Source of the DNA: GCA-2748575 sp965222725
GTDB lineage: Bacteria > Pseudomonadota > Gammaproteobacteria > Pseudomonadales > Ketobacteraceae
Direction: 5' to 3'
DNA: 64,000 nucleotides
Assembly (NCBI GenBank): GCA_965222725.1
Contig: OZ244969.1
Span: 620,001 to 684,000, forward strand
Every line of letters begins with the position of its first letter. Positions within the stretch are counted from its first letter, which is position 1. The translations under genes were made by a program, and so were the position numbers. The notes beneath the pieces were generated by a model. It had not been told where the DNA came from, did no database searches, and saw only the letters and a program-made list of their open reading frames with translations. Below, piece by piece: positions 51,095-60,954 of this stretch.

Positions 51095-51520
51095 ATGGCG
51101 AAAACCTGGAAAAACTACGAGTGTGAGTTTTATACTGACAACAACACCAATAACTATGGTGACTCCAAGTATCTGGTAACAGAAGACAAAATGACCAGAA
51201 CGGCTTTTGTAAATCTTAAAAGGGCGCCGGATCAGGTGCTGTCAGAAAACCCCAGCATTGCCTACCTGGATCCAAACAGCGAGTTATATCGAAAAATCAT
51301 GAGCACACCTAACGATGATTATATAACCGTGTCCGATGTGATCGGCGACGATATTATTATTTGTGTTCACCCCGGGTTTGTCGGCGCCTGCTCACGTAAG
51401 CCTGTGGAAACCTTTTTCACTTTTGATTTCGTGAACAATGGTGGCGTGCTGAGTCATATCCATGTGGGCCATGGGGTTAAACGCTTATCGCTGGGCAGAC
51501 CTCGCAGGGGTTCTGTTTAA
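51095..51520 (+). CDS. unknown 141-aa protein
   Basis: Starts MAKTWKNYECEFYTDNNTNN, with GAAGAGG 8 nt before the ATG. Soluble, beta-rich (DYITVSDVIGDDIIICVHPG), no signal peptide, basic tail (GRPRRGSV). Not recognised. A GC hairpin (51533-51551) follows it. Confidence 0.7.
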   Translation: MAKTWKNYECEFYTDNNTNNYGDSKYLVTEDKMTRTAFVNLKRAPDQVLSENPSIAYLDPNSELYRKIMSTPNDDYITVSDVIGDDIIICVHPGFVGACSRKPVETFFTFDFVNNGGVLSHIHVGHGVKRLSLGRPRRGSV

Positions 51521-51532
51521 TCTGAGAACAAA

Positions 51533-51551
51533 GGCGGGGGCGATCCCCGCC
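51533..51551 (+). terminator. GC hairpin after the 141-aa gene
   Basis: GGCGGGG and CCCCGCC pair around a 5-base loop; there is no T-tract, so termination is uncertain. Confidence 0.5.
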
Positions 51552-51555
51552 GCCA

Positions 51556-51735
51556 TTAATCAACATCCTGTTTTACATAAGCCTCTAGCTTACAATTCAT
51601 TCTGCGGCTGTCTTTTTTGCCGCTCACCTTGGTTGATTGGGAAACGATTTTAACTTTTCCATCCGAGGATTACCCTTCCAGCTTTACACAGGCGCTTAAA
51701 ACCAACGCCAACAGAACGGTAATTATTCTCTTCAC
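51556..51735 (-). pseudogene. small lipoprotein gene interrupted by an in-frame TAA
   Basis: From GTG 51735, preceded by AAGGA, the frame encodes MKRIITVLLALVLSACVKLE plus G: a lipoprotein signal with lipobox LSAC (Cys16). A TAA follows at codon 22. The same frame continues for 37 codons (SSDGKVKIVSQSTKVSGKKD, then SRRMNCKLEAYVKQDVD) to a TAA. The two halves look like one small lipoprotein of about 59 residues broken by a single nonsense codon. A functional 21-aa product is unlikely. Confidence 0.55.
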
Positions 51736-51793
51736 TGATCCTTAATCCTTAATGAGTGTTTTCCATAGTTCGTTTGTAGTTTCATTTTTAGTT

Positions 51794-53326
51794 TCATTTA
51801 TAGTCCCGCTTTATGGTGCGATCCAGATACGTATCCTCTGCAGTAAATACCCCGTGGACATTGCCTGTATAAGTACTGCTTTGAATATCGCTGACTGAAA
51901 ATATAATGCGGGAACCTGTTTCGATCTGTATTGCGTTATCCTTCCCGCTCAGGGAGACGCCCGCCAGATCCAGCCTGCTGCCGGATGCCTTTACAGCAAT
52001 ACGCCCCGCAAATGTACTGTTGGTAACCGTTAACACCGACTCCTTCGTTTTAACGGCTACGCTGTCAGAACTGATCCGGGAATTGACTACCTCTATAACA
52101 GAATCCGTTACCCGAAGCTTATCTGCCGTAAGATTCCAGAGCTTGACACCGGTGCACCTGGTAATATCGACAGATTGATAATGACCGGAATAGGTCTTGC
52201 CGACTTCATTGTCACATACCAGCTTGCCGGTATTGCCGTTGGCACCGTGCTGCTCCACCGCTTTCGGCCAGTTATCATTCAAAGCTGCTATCAATAATCG
52301 ATTGAAGGTCTCAGAATGAGAATTCATGGGAACATGACCCGCCCCCTCAATAACCTGCATGGATGCATCGGGCATCCGGCCCGCCAGCACACGCCCTGTT
52401 CTTAATGGCGCTACCGGATCATCCTCCCCCCAAATAATATAGGTTTTCACGCCCATCGATTTAATCGCCTCGCCAAAATCCTCTACGATCAAGGCCAGCG
52501 CGGCATTGCCATTAGGGTTCTTGGTAAATGCCATGCTCCACATTTTTTCGCTTTTTTGCAGCAACGGCGTCGGATCAGGCGTTAACGCCGACAGCTCCAC
52601 CACACTGCCACCCAGGTCAAGCAGTTGGGTGCCCAGCTTCTGTAACGCAGTGGAATCAACGTTGGTATCCAGAGGGATCTTGCCGACATGTTTCAGAAAG
52701 GCCGTTCTTTCAAGAATACCGGCGGTATCAGCCATTATCAGCTTTTCCACTTTCTCCGGATAACTGGCGGCAAAACGCAGTGCGACCGCACCACCCATTG
52801 AATGACCCACAAGAGTAACGGGATTTTGAATGTAATTGTCCACCAGCCACGCGGTCAGTTCTGCATAGTGTGTGGGAGAATAGCGCCCAGCCGGGCGACC
52901 GGAGTTGCCAAAGCCAGGCAAATCGAAGGCAATGACGTGATATTTATCTTCCAGTGCCGGGATAACCTTAAGCCAATCCTGCGAACCGACCTTGCCCAAA
53001 CCATGAATTAGCAATACCACCTGCTGATTGCTCTGGCCAGTCTCCACAACGTGAATTTCGGAACCAAATACCGGCTCTACCAATACACGATTGGTCCATT
53101 TTTCCGGATAGGAGTAGGATTGGCTTGCAAGGGCTTTCTCTGATTTAGTGGTTTCGTCTTCAACGCCGCTATCATTACCCTGAATCGAAGCTTTAATAGT
53201 ATTCGTCAGGGATTTAACGCCCTCTTTGGCTTCGCCGAACCAGCTCGCCCGAGAGAAAGAGGATTGCAATAGCAGCACAACAAATACGCCAAGCAATATA
53301 AAATGGTTAATTCGCTTATTCTGCAT
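51794..53326 (-). CDS. secreted alpha/beta hydrolase with C-terminal beta-helix-like domain
   Basis: 510 aa from ATG 53326 (MQNKRINHFILLGVFVVLLL), a signal peptide ending near SRA. Then an alpha/beta hydrolase: LLIHGLGKVGSQDW, VGHSMGGAVAL (Ser), WGEDDPVAP (Asp), GAGHVPM (His). The last 130 residues (DSVIEVVNSRISSDSVAVKT...) are repetitive strand-turn units resembling a right-handed beta-helix. An exported lipase/esterase with a carbohydrate- or surface-binding tail is a reasonable guess. Confidence 0.8.
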   Translation of the reverse strand: MQNKRINHFILLGVFVVLLLQSSFSRASWFGEAKEGVKSLTNTIKASIQGNDSGVEDETTKSEKALASQSYSYPEKWTNRVLVEPVFGSEIHVVETGQSNQQVVLLIHGLGKVGSQDWLKVIPALEDKYHVIAFDLPGFGNSGRPAGRYSPTHYAELTAWLVDNYIQNPVTLVGHSMGGAVALRFAASYPEKVEKLIMADTAGILERTAFLKHVGKIPLDTNVDSTALQKLGTQLLDLGGSVVELSALTPDPTPLLQKSEKMWSMAFTKNPNGNAALALIVEDFGEAIKSMGVKTYIIWGEDDPVAPLRTGRVLAGRMPDASMQVIEGAGHVPMNSHSETFNRLLIAALNDNWPKAVEQHGANGNTGKLVCDNEVGKTYSGHYQSVDITRCTGVKLWNLTADKLRVTDSVIEVVNSRISSDSVAVKTKESVLTVTNSTFAGRIAVKASGSRLDLAGVSLSGKDNAIQIETGSRIIFSVSDIQSSTYTGNVHGVFTAEDTYLDRTIKRDYK

Positions 53327-53433
53327 GTTCAAAAATTCAGATTCCCTACTATCCAACTCCATATCTCCGTGCTAATGCTGCAAATACCGGCAGGCAACTG
53401 TGCTCCATATTTTTGTACTTATTCTTGTACTTT

Positions 53434-53838
53434 CTATTGTGGTTGTTCTTTCTCCTGCTCTTGGCTGTTACGCCAAATATCCGGCGACTTGAAGGCATAC
53501 ATGAACATCACGTACATCATAAAGCTGATTATGGCGTACCCCACAACGAAAAACCCCAAAGAATCAGCCTTGAAACTTTCGGCAGAGGACGACACCAGCA
53601 AAAACACCAGAAAGCCAGTCACCACCAGATACCCTATCGTATTCCACACAAATATTGCTATTGCGAAATACCTGTGAACGATGGCTTTCTTGTAGGCATA
53701 GCCATACAAGGCAATCAGAAAAAATATCGAGTTAACAAACTGACCGGCATCGCCGGCATTCAAATCGTCTTTTGTCAGAATCCCATAAGAACCCACCAGA
53801 AACCCCAACAACATCAATAGAAAAAAAGCTTTTAACAC
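53434..53838 (-). CDS. small multi-pass membrane protein
   Basis: 134 aa with hydrophobic segments at about 3-20, 35-50, 58-82 and 94-115 and a charged glutamine/glutamate-rich tail (NSQEQEKEQPQ). The function is not recognised. It lies 34 bp downstream of the LOV kinase gene on the same strand, so may be co-transcribed. Confidence 0.7.
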   Translation of the reverse strand: MLKAFFLLMLLGFLVGSYGILTKDDLNAGDAGQFVNSIFFLIALYGYAYKKAIVHRYFAIAIFVWNTIGYLVVTGFLVFLLVSSSAESFKADSLGFFVVGYAIISFMMYVMFMYAFKSPDIWRNSQEQEKEQPQ

Positions 53839-53872
53839 ATACTCTCCATAATCACCAGTGAGACTACCTTAA

Positions 53873-56800
53873 TCACTTGTCTGCACTATTTTCGGACGAA
53901 GCGGTAATTTCCGCTTCAAAAGCCTTGTACTCTTTCATGAGCAAAGGGAAAAGCCGCTGGGCTTCGTCCATATTAACTTCATGGGCAGCCAGCTCCAATT
54001 CCTGCGACACCTTCTGCAGCCGCAAACCGTTCAGATTGCCTGCGCTCCCCTTGATAGAATGCGCGATATTTTTGACCTCTTTCATATTACCATGCGCCAC
54101 TGCAATCTTGAGTTCTGCCAGTTTCTCGGTGGTATGCTCAGTAAAGATTGCGATCAGCGTAGCGAGACGCTCAGGTTTACCGCGTACTCGTTTCAATGCC
54201 TGTTCCCGGTCCCAGACTACAAGCTGCTGAGGACTTTCGTCCGGCGCACTGGCGGCCATAGACTCAGGAGCTTTTTCACCCTGCAACCATCGTAACAACA
54301 TTTTGCGCAACAACAATTCATCAACAGGTTTGGACAGGTAGTCACTCATACCAGCTTCCAGACACTTTTCCCGATCACCTTTCATGGCATTGGCGGTCAT
54401 GGAAATAATGGGTATCCGGCTATAACAACTACCGGCTTTTCCCATACGTATCAGACTGGTTGCCTGATAACCATCCATTACCGGCATTTGGCAATCCATT
54501 AATATCAGATCAAAGGGATTGTCTGTTTGCCGCTGCAACAGCATCGCTATGGCTTGCTCGCCATGCTCAGCACTTTCCACCTCAAGGTCATATTCCTGAA
54601 TGATACTTTTCGCCACCTGCCGGTTCACAGGATTATCCTCTACCAACAGTATGCGATAACGTTTGATAAAGGCTTCCTTTAGAGCTTCAGACTGTTGCAG
54701 ATCGGCCAGATAATAGGAGGTCAGCAATGGTTCTGCGCGAGCCAGAGCCTCGCCACCTTCGATCAGCACGTTCAGTGCAACCCGCAAATCCTCCGGAAAC
54801 ATGGGCTTGGGAAAATAAGCATTGAAGCCCACGTCCGCCAAAGCCCTGGCATCACCGCGCGAACCGACCGATGTCATCATCACCAGTTTTAACTTCTCGA
54901 ATCGCGCATCCTGTTTGAGTTTTTTGCCCAGCATCTTACCGTTCATGCCAGACATCTGCATATCCAGTATAGCCACATCAAACAGGGTATCAGGGTCTTC
55001 GTTGTAGCGCTGTTCACACAGCTCGATAGCACGTTCTCCGGACGCGGCTTCGGAAACTACACCACCCCACAATTCCAGCTGACCACGCAATACTTGCCGG
55101 TTGACAATGTTATCGTCCACAACCAGTAATCTGAGCCCGGTAATATCAGCCTGAGGAACTACTTGTTCCAGGCCAGGCGTTTTTTCCAGTAAGACACTGA
55201 ATTCAAAACAGCTGCCCTCGCCCAGCTGGCTTCGCACCTGGATATCCCCTCCCATCAACTGACACAGATTTCGGGTAATGGCCAATCCAAGACCGGTGCC
55301 ACCATATTTGCGGGTAGTGGATACATCCCCCTGACTGAATTCATCGAACAATCCCTTGAGGCTTTCCTCGTCGATACCGATACCGGTATCAGAAATGGCA
55401 CAGTTAAGCCGCCAATGTCCGTCATTATTATCTTCCAGGTTCGCCCGTAGCAATATCGTGCCTTCGTTGGTGAACTTGATGGCATTACCCAGCAGATTAG
55501 TCAATATCTGACGCAGGCGCCCCGGATCGCCCCGCACCATGGACAGGTGCACACCCACTACATCAATAACCAGTTCAACGTGTTTATCTTCCGGCATCAC
55601 GTGCTTCATGGCTGACACACATTCACATAGCACGTTATGCACATTGAACGAAATGATTTCCAGATCCAGCTTGCCCGCCTCGATCTTGGAGAAGTCCAGG
55701 ATATCATTAAGCAGGGTCAGCAACGAACGGGCACTACGATCCACTACCCCCAGCCGGTAGCGTTGCTCCCGGGTCAGTTCAGTACGCATCACAAGGCTCA
55801 GCATGCCCAATATGCCGTTCATGGGCGTGCGCACCTCGTGGCTCATATTTGCCAGAAACGCACCCTTTGCCTGATTGGCAGCGAAGGCTTCATCCCGCGC
55901 GTTCTGTAGCAAAATCTCGTTCTGTTTCCTGTCCGACACATCCAGCTGAATTCCCACATAGGCAGCCAGCTCACCATCGCGCTGGTACACCGGCGACAAA
56001 TGCAGATCATTCCAGAAGGTAGAGCCGTCCCGGTGATAGTTCAGCAATTCCACATTCACTTTCTCGCCTTTTTGCAAGCCATCAGAAATACGAGCCACTG
56101 ACTGAGGATCTGTATCCTTACCCTGCAGAAAACGGCAGTTTTTTCCGTATACTTCATGCTTGTCATAGCCGGTAAGGGATACAAATGCATTATTCACATA
56201 GGATATCGGAAAGCCTCTTTGACGGGCATCGGCCATAATCACACCCACAGGGCTGGCCTCAATGGCCTGGGCCAGCAGGTTACTCTCCTCCAGCGCGCGT
56301 TGTGTTTCTTCCTGGGCTTGTTGCAATGCCAGATAGGGATTCAGCAACAGGCGACGCCCCAGTATGGCCAGCAAGGCAAAGACGGCGGTGAGGCTGATCA
56401 CGATTGACAGCGCTATATCCCACATGGCAGCCCACTTCTGGGTTTCCAGAGCGTGACTGTCCACCCAGTAGCCCAGCGTTAAACCGGTGCCGTTAACCGG
56501 CAGTTGTTGCACCAGCTGCAGATCCTGTCCCCGGGAAAGACTGCGGTAATTCAGATAGTCACCGGTCAGCTCCAGCATAGCCATGGTCGACGACAAAATA
56601 TCACTGACAAACTGCTCAGGCGTTTCGGTTAGCAGCGTCAGCAACACCCCTTCGGGCAGGCCGTTGTAGGTAACCGGCACCGCGATCACAAAACGTTCCC
56701 GGCCATTCTGCTCAATAATGGCAATGACCTGTTCTGTCTCTTCCGCCAGCAGATCCCTGAACCACTGGTATTCTGCTACATTCACCGCGCCTGCCGGCAC

Positions 56801-57148
56801 CTTGTTGCGGTAGCGGACCTCCCCGCGAATATTGAATAACATCAGGGCTTCTTTTCTGCCCAGCAACCGGAACTCCTCCAGGCTGTCGGCCAGATTGGCC
56901 AGCGAATATTCGGAGCCCATCACACTGCTGGCAAGTGAAGGGCGTGCCGCCAGATCCTTCAGCACGGTGGCGCGAGACCCCAGAAACTGCTCCAGGCTGG
57001 TGGCGGCAATACGGGACTTTTCTACAGCTGCCTGCTCCATCAGCTCATAAATGGAGGATTCCGCCCGGCCACCCACCAGAAACATGCTCACCAGAAGCGA
57101 AAACACCAGACTGATAATCACAAACGTATAAAAAAGCCGGGACGACAT
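53873..57148 (-). CDS. LOV-domain hybrid sensor histidine kinase
   Basis: 1091 aa: TM1 (8-26), periplasmic Cache-like sensor (28-240), TM2 (243-264), LOV domain (about 292-405), HisKA with H437 (MSHEVRTPMNG), HATPase (NLLGNAIKFT, GTGLGLAITR), REC1 (D729), REC2 (D885) and Hpt (H1030, IAHSIKGSAGN). The LOV motif GKNCRFLQGKDTD places the photo-adduct cysteine at C338, and LLNYHRDGSTFWNDL and YVGIQLDVS match flavin-binding LOV domains closely. So it probably integrates blue light with a periplasmic ligand. The output regulator is not in the window. Confidence 0.92.
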   Translation of the reverse strand: MSSRLFYTFVIISLVFSLLVSMFLVGGRAESSIYELMEQAAVEKSRIAATSLEQFLGSRATVLKDLAARPSLASSVMGSEYSLANLADSLEEFRLLGRKEALMLFNIRGEVRYRNKVPAGAVNVAEYQWFRDLLAEETEQVIAIIEQNGRERFVIAVPVTYNGLPEGVLLTLLTETPEQFVSDILSSTMAMLELTGDYLNYRSLSRGQDLQLVQQLPVNGTGLTLGYWVDSHALETQKWAAMWDIALSIVISLTAVFALLAILGRRLLLNPYLALQQAQEETQRALEESNLLAQAIEASPVGVIMADARQRGFPISYVNNAFVSLTGYDKHEVYGKNCRFLQGKDTDPQSVARISDGLQKGEKVNVELLNYHRDGSTFWNDLHLSPVYQRDGELAAYVGIQLDVSDRKQNEILLQNARDEAFAANQAKGAFLANMSHEVRTPMNGILGMLSLVMRTELTREQRYRLGVVDRSARSLLTLLNDILDFSKIEAGKLDLEIISFNVHNVLCECVSAMKHVMPEDKHVELVIDVVGVHLSMVRGDPGRLRQILTNLLGNAIKFTNEGTILLRANLEDNNDGHWRLNCAISDTGIGIDEESLKGLFDEFSQGDVSTTRKYGGTGLGLAITRNLCQLMGGDIQVRSQLGEGSCFEFSVLLEKTPGLEQVVPQADITGLRLLVVDDNIVNRQVLRGQLELWGGVVSEAASGERAIELCEQRYNEDPDTLFDVAILDMQMSGMNGKMLGKKLKQDARFEKLKLVMMTSVGSRGDARALADVGFNAYFPKPMFPEDLRVALNVLIEGGEALARAEPLLTSYYLADLQQSEALKEAFIKRYRILLVEDNPVNRQVAKSIIQEYDLEVESAEHGEQAIAMLLQRQTDNPFDLILMDCQMPVMDGYQATSLIRMGKAGSCYSRIPIISMTANAMKGDREKCLEAGMSDYLSKPVDELLLRKMLLRWLQGEKAPESMAASAPDESPQQLVVWDREQALKRVRGKPERLATLIAIFTEHTTEKLAELKIAVAHGNMKEVKNIAHSIKGSAGNLNGLRLQKVSQELELAAHEVNMDEAQRLFPLLMKEYKAFEAEITASSENSADK

Positions 57149-57174
57149 GCTGACCTATCCTTATCGCGTTGCCA

Positions 57175-58434
57175 TCAGGGTGCCTGGTTCACCAGACGGA
57201 TGTGCCCGTTACTGTCATACCGGGCCATGCAATAGTCCTGCAGGCCCAGCGCTTCGTGGGCGTCTGGATGTTCAGTGCGCCAGGGCTGAAACGGCCGGTG
57301 ATAGGTTTTCAGCAAACCGGGGACTGGTTTGTCCAGATTCTCCAGCGCCTGGCGAAGCGCTTTACGGTTCGCGGCCATATCATCCCCCAGCGTTATGCTG
57401 TTCAGTGCGGCCAGAAAAATCCTGCCGGTATCATAGGCGTGGATAAAACCCGGCGGCGCCGGCAAGTCCTGTGGCGTTTTTAAACGGTCGGGGTACAGTG
57501 CCCGGGCCTGACTGAACACCGCCTGCCCCTGCTCACTGACATCATCCGACAAAAACGAAAAACAGGTCTGTATAAAGCTCAGATCGATCTTGCCATGCAG
57601 CTCAGTTGCATACACCTGATGAAAACTGCCACCGGTGATTCCCCAGTGACTGATCACCGGGAGATGGTCTTCAGCTGTCTGTGTTGTTATTGCCCGGGAA
57701 AACACCGCCCCTTCAATGGCATTACCCACGAAAATAATGCAATCTGCTTCACCGCGCCTGATATCGCGCAGTACAATGCCCGCCACATTGGCCTTGGTGT
57801 TCCAGTCAAACCAGGTCAGGCCGGAAGGCTCCGTGCCCAGTGCTTTCAGCGCGGCGCTAATGGTGTTGTGGTTGGCCTTTCCCCAGGCGGTATTTTCCAG
57901 CAACAGATGCGGTGCCTTACACTGCTTGCGCTCAACCGCAAAACGGGCGATCGCATCACCGGCATTGGTATCATCAACCGATACCCGGAAAACCCAATTG
58001 GGCCCGTCAGCATAGCGGGTAATGGCACCACCCGCTGCCCAGGGCACCATCAGCAGAATACCGTTCTGATTGATAAAATCCCGGTGAACAATATAGGGTG
58101 GCGAATGCAGACCACCCAGCACCATCAGCGCATCGTTGTCTTTTATAAAGTCTTCCAGATGCATCTGGCTGCGCAGAATATTGCCGCGGTGATCTTTGGG
58201 CACCAGTTTCAGTTCAATGCCCTGTACCTGATGCCCGGCCTCGGCTAAAGCGGTATTGAATCCCATCGCCATGGAGCGGGCGGATTCACTATGGCCGGTG
58301 TAATCCGCATCATGGTAAATCAGCAATGGCGAGGCACTCACGAAGGGCGCCAGCAACAAACAGCCACCAGTGAAAAGAGCCAGCAAAAGGCGGATGAAAA
58401 AAGAGGGTATTCTGTCCCCCGCAACAAATATCAC
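57175..58434 (-). CDS. periplasmic substrate-binding protein (Leu/Ile/Val-type fold)
   Basis: 419 aa with GTG start after GGAG and a signal peptide ending near SAS (about 35). The mature part has the type I periplasmic-binding fold: LVPKDHRGNILRSQMHLEDF, LVMVLGGLHSPPYIV-like ALMVLGGLHSPPYIV, IIFVGNAIEGAVF. No ABC permease or ATPase is adjacent. It ends 26 bp before the LOV kinase start, so it probably delivers a ligand signal to that kinase's periplasmic domain rather than to a transporter. Confidence 0.82.
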   Translation of the reverse strand: MIFVAGDRIPSFFIRLLLALFTGGCLLLAPFVSASPLLIYHDADYTGHSESARSMAMGFNTALAEAGHQVQGIELKLVPKDHRGNILRSQMHLEDFIKDNDALMVLGGLHSPPYIVHRDFINQNGILLMVPWAAGGAITRYADGPNWVFRVSVDDTNAGDAIARFAVERKQCKAPHLLLENTAWGKANHNTISAALKALGTEPSGLTWFDWNTKANVAGIVLRDIRRGEADCIIFVGNAIEGAVFSRAITTQTAEDHLPVISHWGITGGSFHQVYATELHGKIDLSFIQTCFSFLSDDVSEQGQAVFSQARALYPDRLKTPQDLPAPPGFIHAYDTGRIFLAALNSITLGDDMAANRKALRQALENLDKPVPGLLKTYHRPFQPWRTEHPDAHEALGLQDYCMARYDSNGHIRLVNQAP

Positions 58435-58638
58435 TGGTATCTCCCTGACCGGACAGATTTGCCCGGCGCGCCATCACAAAGCCCGGCATGCGGGCATCTA
58501 TCGGGTTATCGGTATGTTTGTGAGTATAGTTCAGCACACCGAAAGGACCACCAGCCACGCATCCGGGATGACCAACAGGGAACGGCTACGGTTACTCAGC
58601 ATACCCTGTCCCTGTCAGTCACTGGCTTGAACGCTGGT

Positions 58639-59940
58639 TTAATGCAGCTTTATGGAAGGACCGGCCCGTCGGTTAATTTTGTCGCGTACCATCAACAGCA
58701 ACATTCTCAGGGTGCCATGCAAGGCCCTTTGGTGAAAACGATAAAGCAGCGTATAAAAAAGCCGCGCCAGTTTTCCCTCAAAGGTAAAGTCCTTGCTCAG
58801 ATTCCCCATAATGTCCCCGACCGTTGAACGCTTGCCCAACGAGACCAGCGACCCTCTATCCTTATACACAAAGGTTTCCGGAGGCTTATTTTCCAGACGC
58901 CGGCAAATCGATTTGAGTAACACATTTGCCTGCTGATGCGCCGTTTGAGCTCTGGGCGGCACAAACCGCTGTTCCGTTCCGGCCGGACACTGGGCGCAAT
59001 CACCAAACGCAAAGATATTATCATCGAGCGTTGTTTGCAGCGTGGCATGAACTACCAGTTGATTAATCCTGTTAACTTCCAGGCCATCCAGCGTACCCAG
59101 GAATGCCGGGGCTTTGACACCGGCAGACCAGACCTTTAGTGATGCAGGCACAAATTTACCACTGCGGGTATGCAAACCGTCATCAGTCACTTTGGTGACC
59201 ATTTCCTGAGTGTGTACTTGCACATTAATCGCCGCCAATTGACGGGCAATCGCACGCGAAGCTTTTTCGGACAGTGCCGGCATTAACCTGTCGCCGGCTT
59301 CCAGAATCGAGATTGTGACCTGCTCCGGCTGGATGCCGGTAAATCCATAACGACAGAGCTGCTTGGTGCAATGAGTCAGCTCGGCGGCCAGTTCAACCCC
59401 GGTTGCTCCACCGCCGACTATGGCGATATGACACTGCGCCTGATCGGGCTGATCAGGATTTGATGCTTTTAAATAAGTGCTTAACAACGCCTGATGAAAC
59501 CGCTCTGCGGCTTCGCGCTTATCCAGAAAAATACAATGTTCTTTAGCGCCCGAGGTACCAAAATCATTGGTTTGACTGCCAACGGCAATCACCAGCGTAT
59601 CGTAACTGACACTCCGCGCCGGTAAAATTTCCTCACCATCAATCACCAGAGGCGCCAGATGCAGCAACTGTTGCTGCCGGTCCAGGCCTGCCATACAGCC
59701 CAGGATAAATTCCATATGATGTTGGTAAGCATGGGCTGCGTAAGACAGTTCATCAGCAGCGGCATCCAGCACACCTGTCGCAACCTCGTGCAACCGGGGC
59801 TTCCACAAATGGGTGCGATTGGTGTCAATCAATGTGACTTTCGCGCGACCCCGCCGACCTAATGAATCTCCCAGCTTTGTTGCCAGCTCAAGACCACCAG
59901 CCCCGCCACCTACAATCACAATACGATGCGTTGACGTCAT
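58639..59940 (-). CDS. ndh: type II NADH dehydrogenase
   Basis: 433 aa single-subunit respiratory flavoenzyme. It oxidises NADH and reduces quinone without proton pumping. FAD motif IVIVGGGAGGLELATKLGDS (7-26), NAD motif IAIVGGGATGVELAAEL, and FAFGDCAQCPAG near the second FAD segment. The C-terminus (KDFTFEGKLARLFYTLLYRF) is an amphipathic membrane-binding region. Apparently monocistronic. Confidence 0.94.
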   Translation of the reverse strand: MTSTHRIVIVGGGAGGLELATKLGDSLGRRGRAKVTLIDTNRTHLWKPRLHEVATGVLDAAADELSYAAHAYQHHMEFILGCMAGLDRQQQLLHLAPLVIDGEEILPARSVSYDTLVIAVGSQTNDFGTSGAKEHCIFLDKREAAERFHQALLSTYLKASNPDQPDQAQCHIAIVGGGATGVELAAELTHCTKQLCRYGFTGIQPEQVTISILEAGDRLMPALSEKASRAIARQLAAINVQVHTQEMVTKVTDDGLHTRSGKFVPASLKVWSAGVKAPAFLGTLDGLEVNRINQLVVHATLQTTLDDNIFAFGDCAQCPAGTEQRFVPPRAQTAHQQANVLLKSICRRLENKPPETFVYKDRGSLVSLGKRSTVGDIMGNLSKDFTFEGKLARLFYTLLYRFHQRALHGTLRMLLLMVRDKINRRAGPSIKLH

Positions 59941-60097
59941 AACATCCTCCCGGATTCAAAAATATATCAGGAGAGTTATCCGAAAATCTGAATAACTGGC
60001 CTCATATAACTCATCGGTCTGGTTAACTATCGGCTGTCATGACAGTGATGTTCCTGTAATCGCAAGGAAATACGGAAAAGGAAATACGGAAAAATGA

Positions 60098-60577
60098 TCA
60101 GCGGTCCTTCACCTCTTCCCGCAACTTCCCCCTCACATTCATCAATATCTGCCCATAACGATTCTCACCGCGCCGGTCACGCCCACATCCCCAGTAATAA
60201 TCATACAGGCTGTTTTCCACCAGTTTTCTGTCGCCGGTGTCCAGCAGTTCCTGAGCAATATCAGAATAGGTTTTGCATTTGGTGTACAGGGCCCGGGTCA
60301 TGTACACCACTTTCAGTTTCGCCCAGTCATTACGGCGTTTTTTAAAGCGGCTGCGCCCCAGCTTGCGGGCCTGCTTTGGCGTAGCTGCCTGGCGGATTTT
60401 ATTCTGGTACTCAGGGTTGTCGAATTTCATGGCCTGGTAGTAGTGCTCTACTGTGGGCCATTCCACATCTTCCAGAACAAAGGGGTGACTGGACCAGGCG
60501 CCGAACACCTGGCTGTCGTCTGAACGGGAAAAATAAAGCGTAGCTTCGTCTTTTTCGGAGAACAGTCCTTCTGCCAT
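60098..60577 (-). CDS. NADAR-domain (YbiA/DUF1768-like) protein
   Basis: 159 aa from ATG 60577; an upstream extension overlaps the preceding gene and is rejected. LYFSRSDDSQVFGAWSSHPF, WPTVEHYYQAMKF and YYWGCGRDRRGENRYGQILM are the NADAR signature. YbiA-type members cleave N-glycosidic bonds of early riboflavin intermediates; others act on ADP-ribose-modified nucleic acids. The exact role is not predictable. Confidence 0.85.
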   Translation of the reverse strand: MAEGLFSEKDEATLYFSRSDDSQVFGAWSSHPFVLEDVEWPTVEHYYQAMKFDNPEYQNKIRQAATPKQARKLGRSRFKKRRNDWAKLKVVYMTRALYTKCKTYSDIAQELLDTGDRKLVENSLYDYYWGCGRDRRGENRYGQILMNVRGKLREEVKDR

Positions 60578-60579
60578 GG

Positions 60580-60855
60580 TTAACGGTTCCCCCATATTTT
60601 GGCAACTGCCCGGTCTGTTCCCAGCAGGCCAACGATGAGCCCTGTCAATCCGATCAGCCCAAACACAATGGCGGGGAACAAATAGCCGGCACCGGCGCCC
60701 TGACTGAGCACCACAATCAAGGCTGCCAGCCCGCTGAACAGGCAACTGACAATCACCAGTATTTTTCGGTGTGAGGCTTTATAAACAAAGGCTTCGTTGC
60801 CGGTTTCAAAGCGATTGAGCAGGGGTGAGAATAACTTGCGCAGTTGCTGTTTCAT
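60580..60855 (-). CDS. small two-helix membrane protein
   Basis: 91 aa. The basic N-terminal part is soluble (MKQQLRKLFSPLLNRFETGN), then two helices (about 32-50 KILVIVSCLFSGLAALIVVL and 58-77 YLFPAIVFGLIGLTGLIVGL). It ends 2 bp before the NADAR gene start, so the two are translationally close. The family is not recognised. Confidence 0.7.
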   Translation of the reverse strand: MKQQLRKLFSPLLNRFETGNEAFVYKASHRKILVIVSCLFSGLAALIVVLSQGAGAGYLFPAIVFGLIGLTGLIVGLLGTDRAVAKIWGNR

Positions 60856-60954
60856 GACAGGTCACTTGATGTTGCCTGTGCGGCGTTAACCGCACAGGCA
60901 TGATAGGTCAGATGGCATCAAGTGAGGATAACAAAGCGGGCCTGTTGGGGGAAT

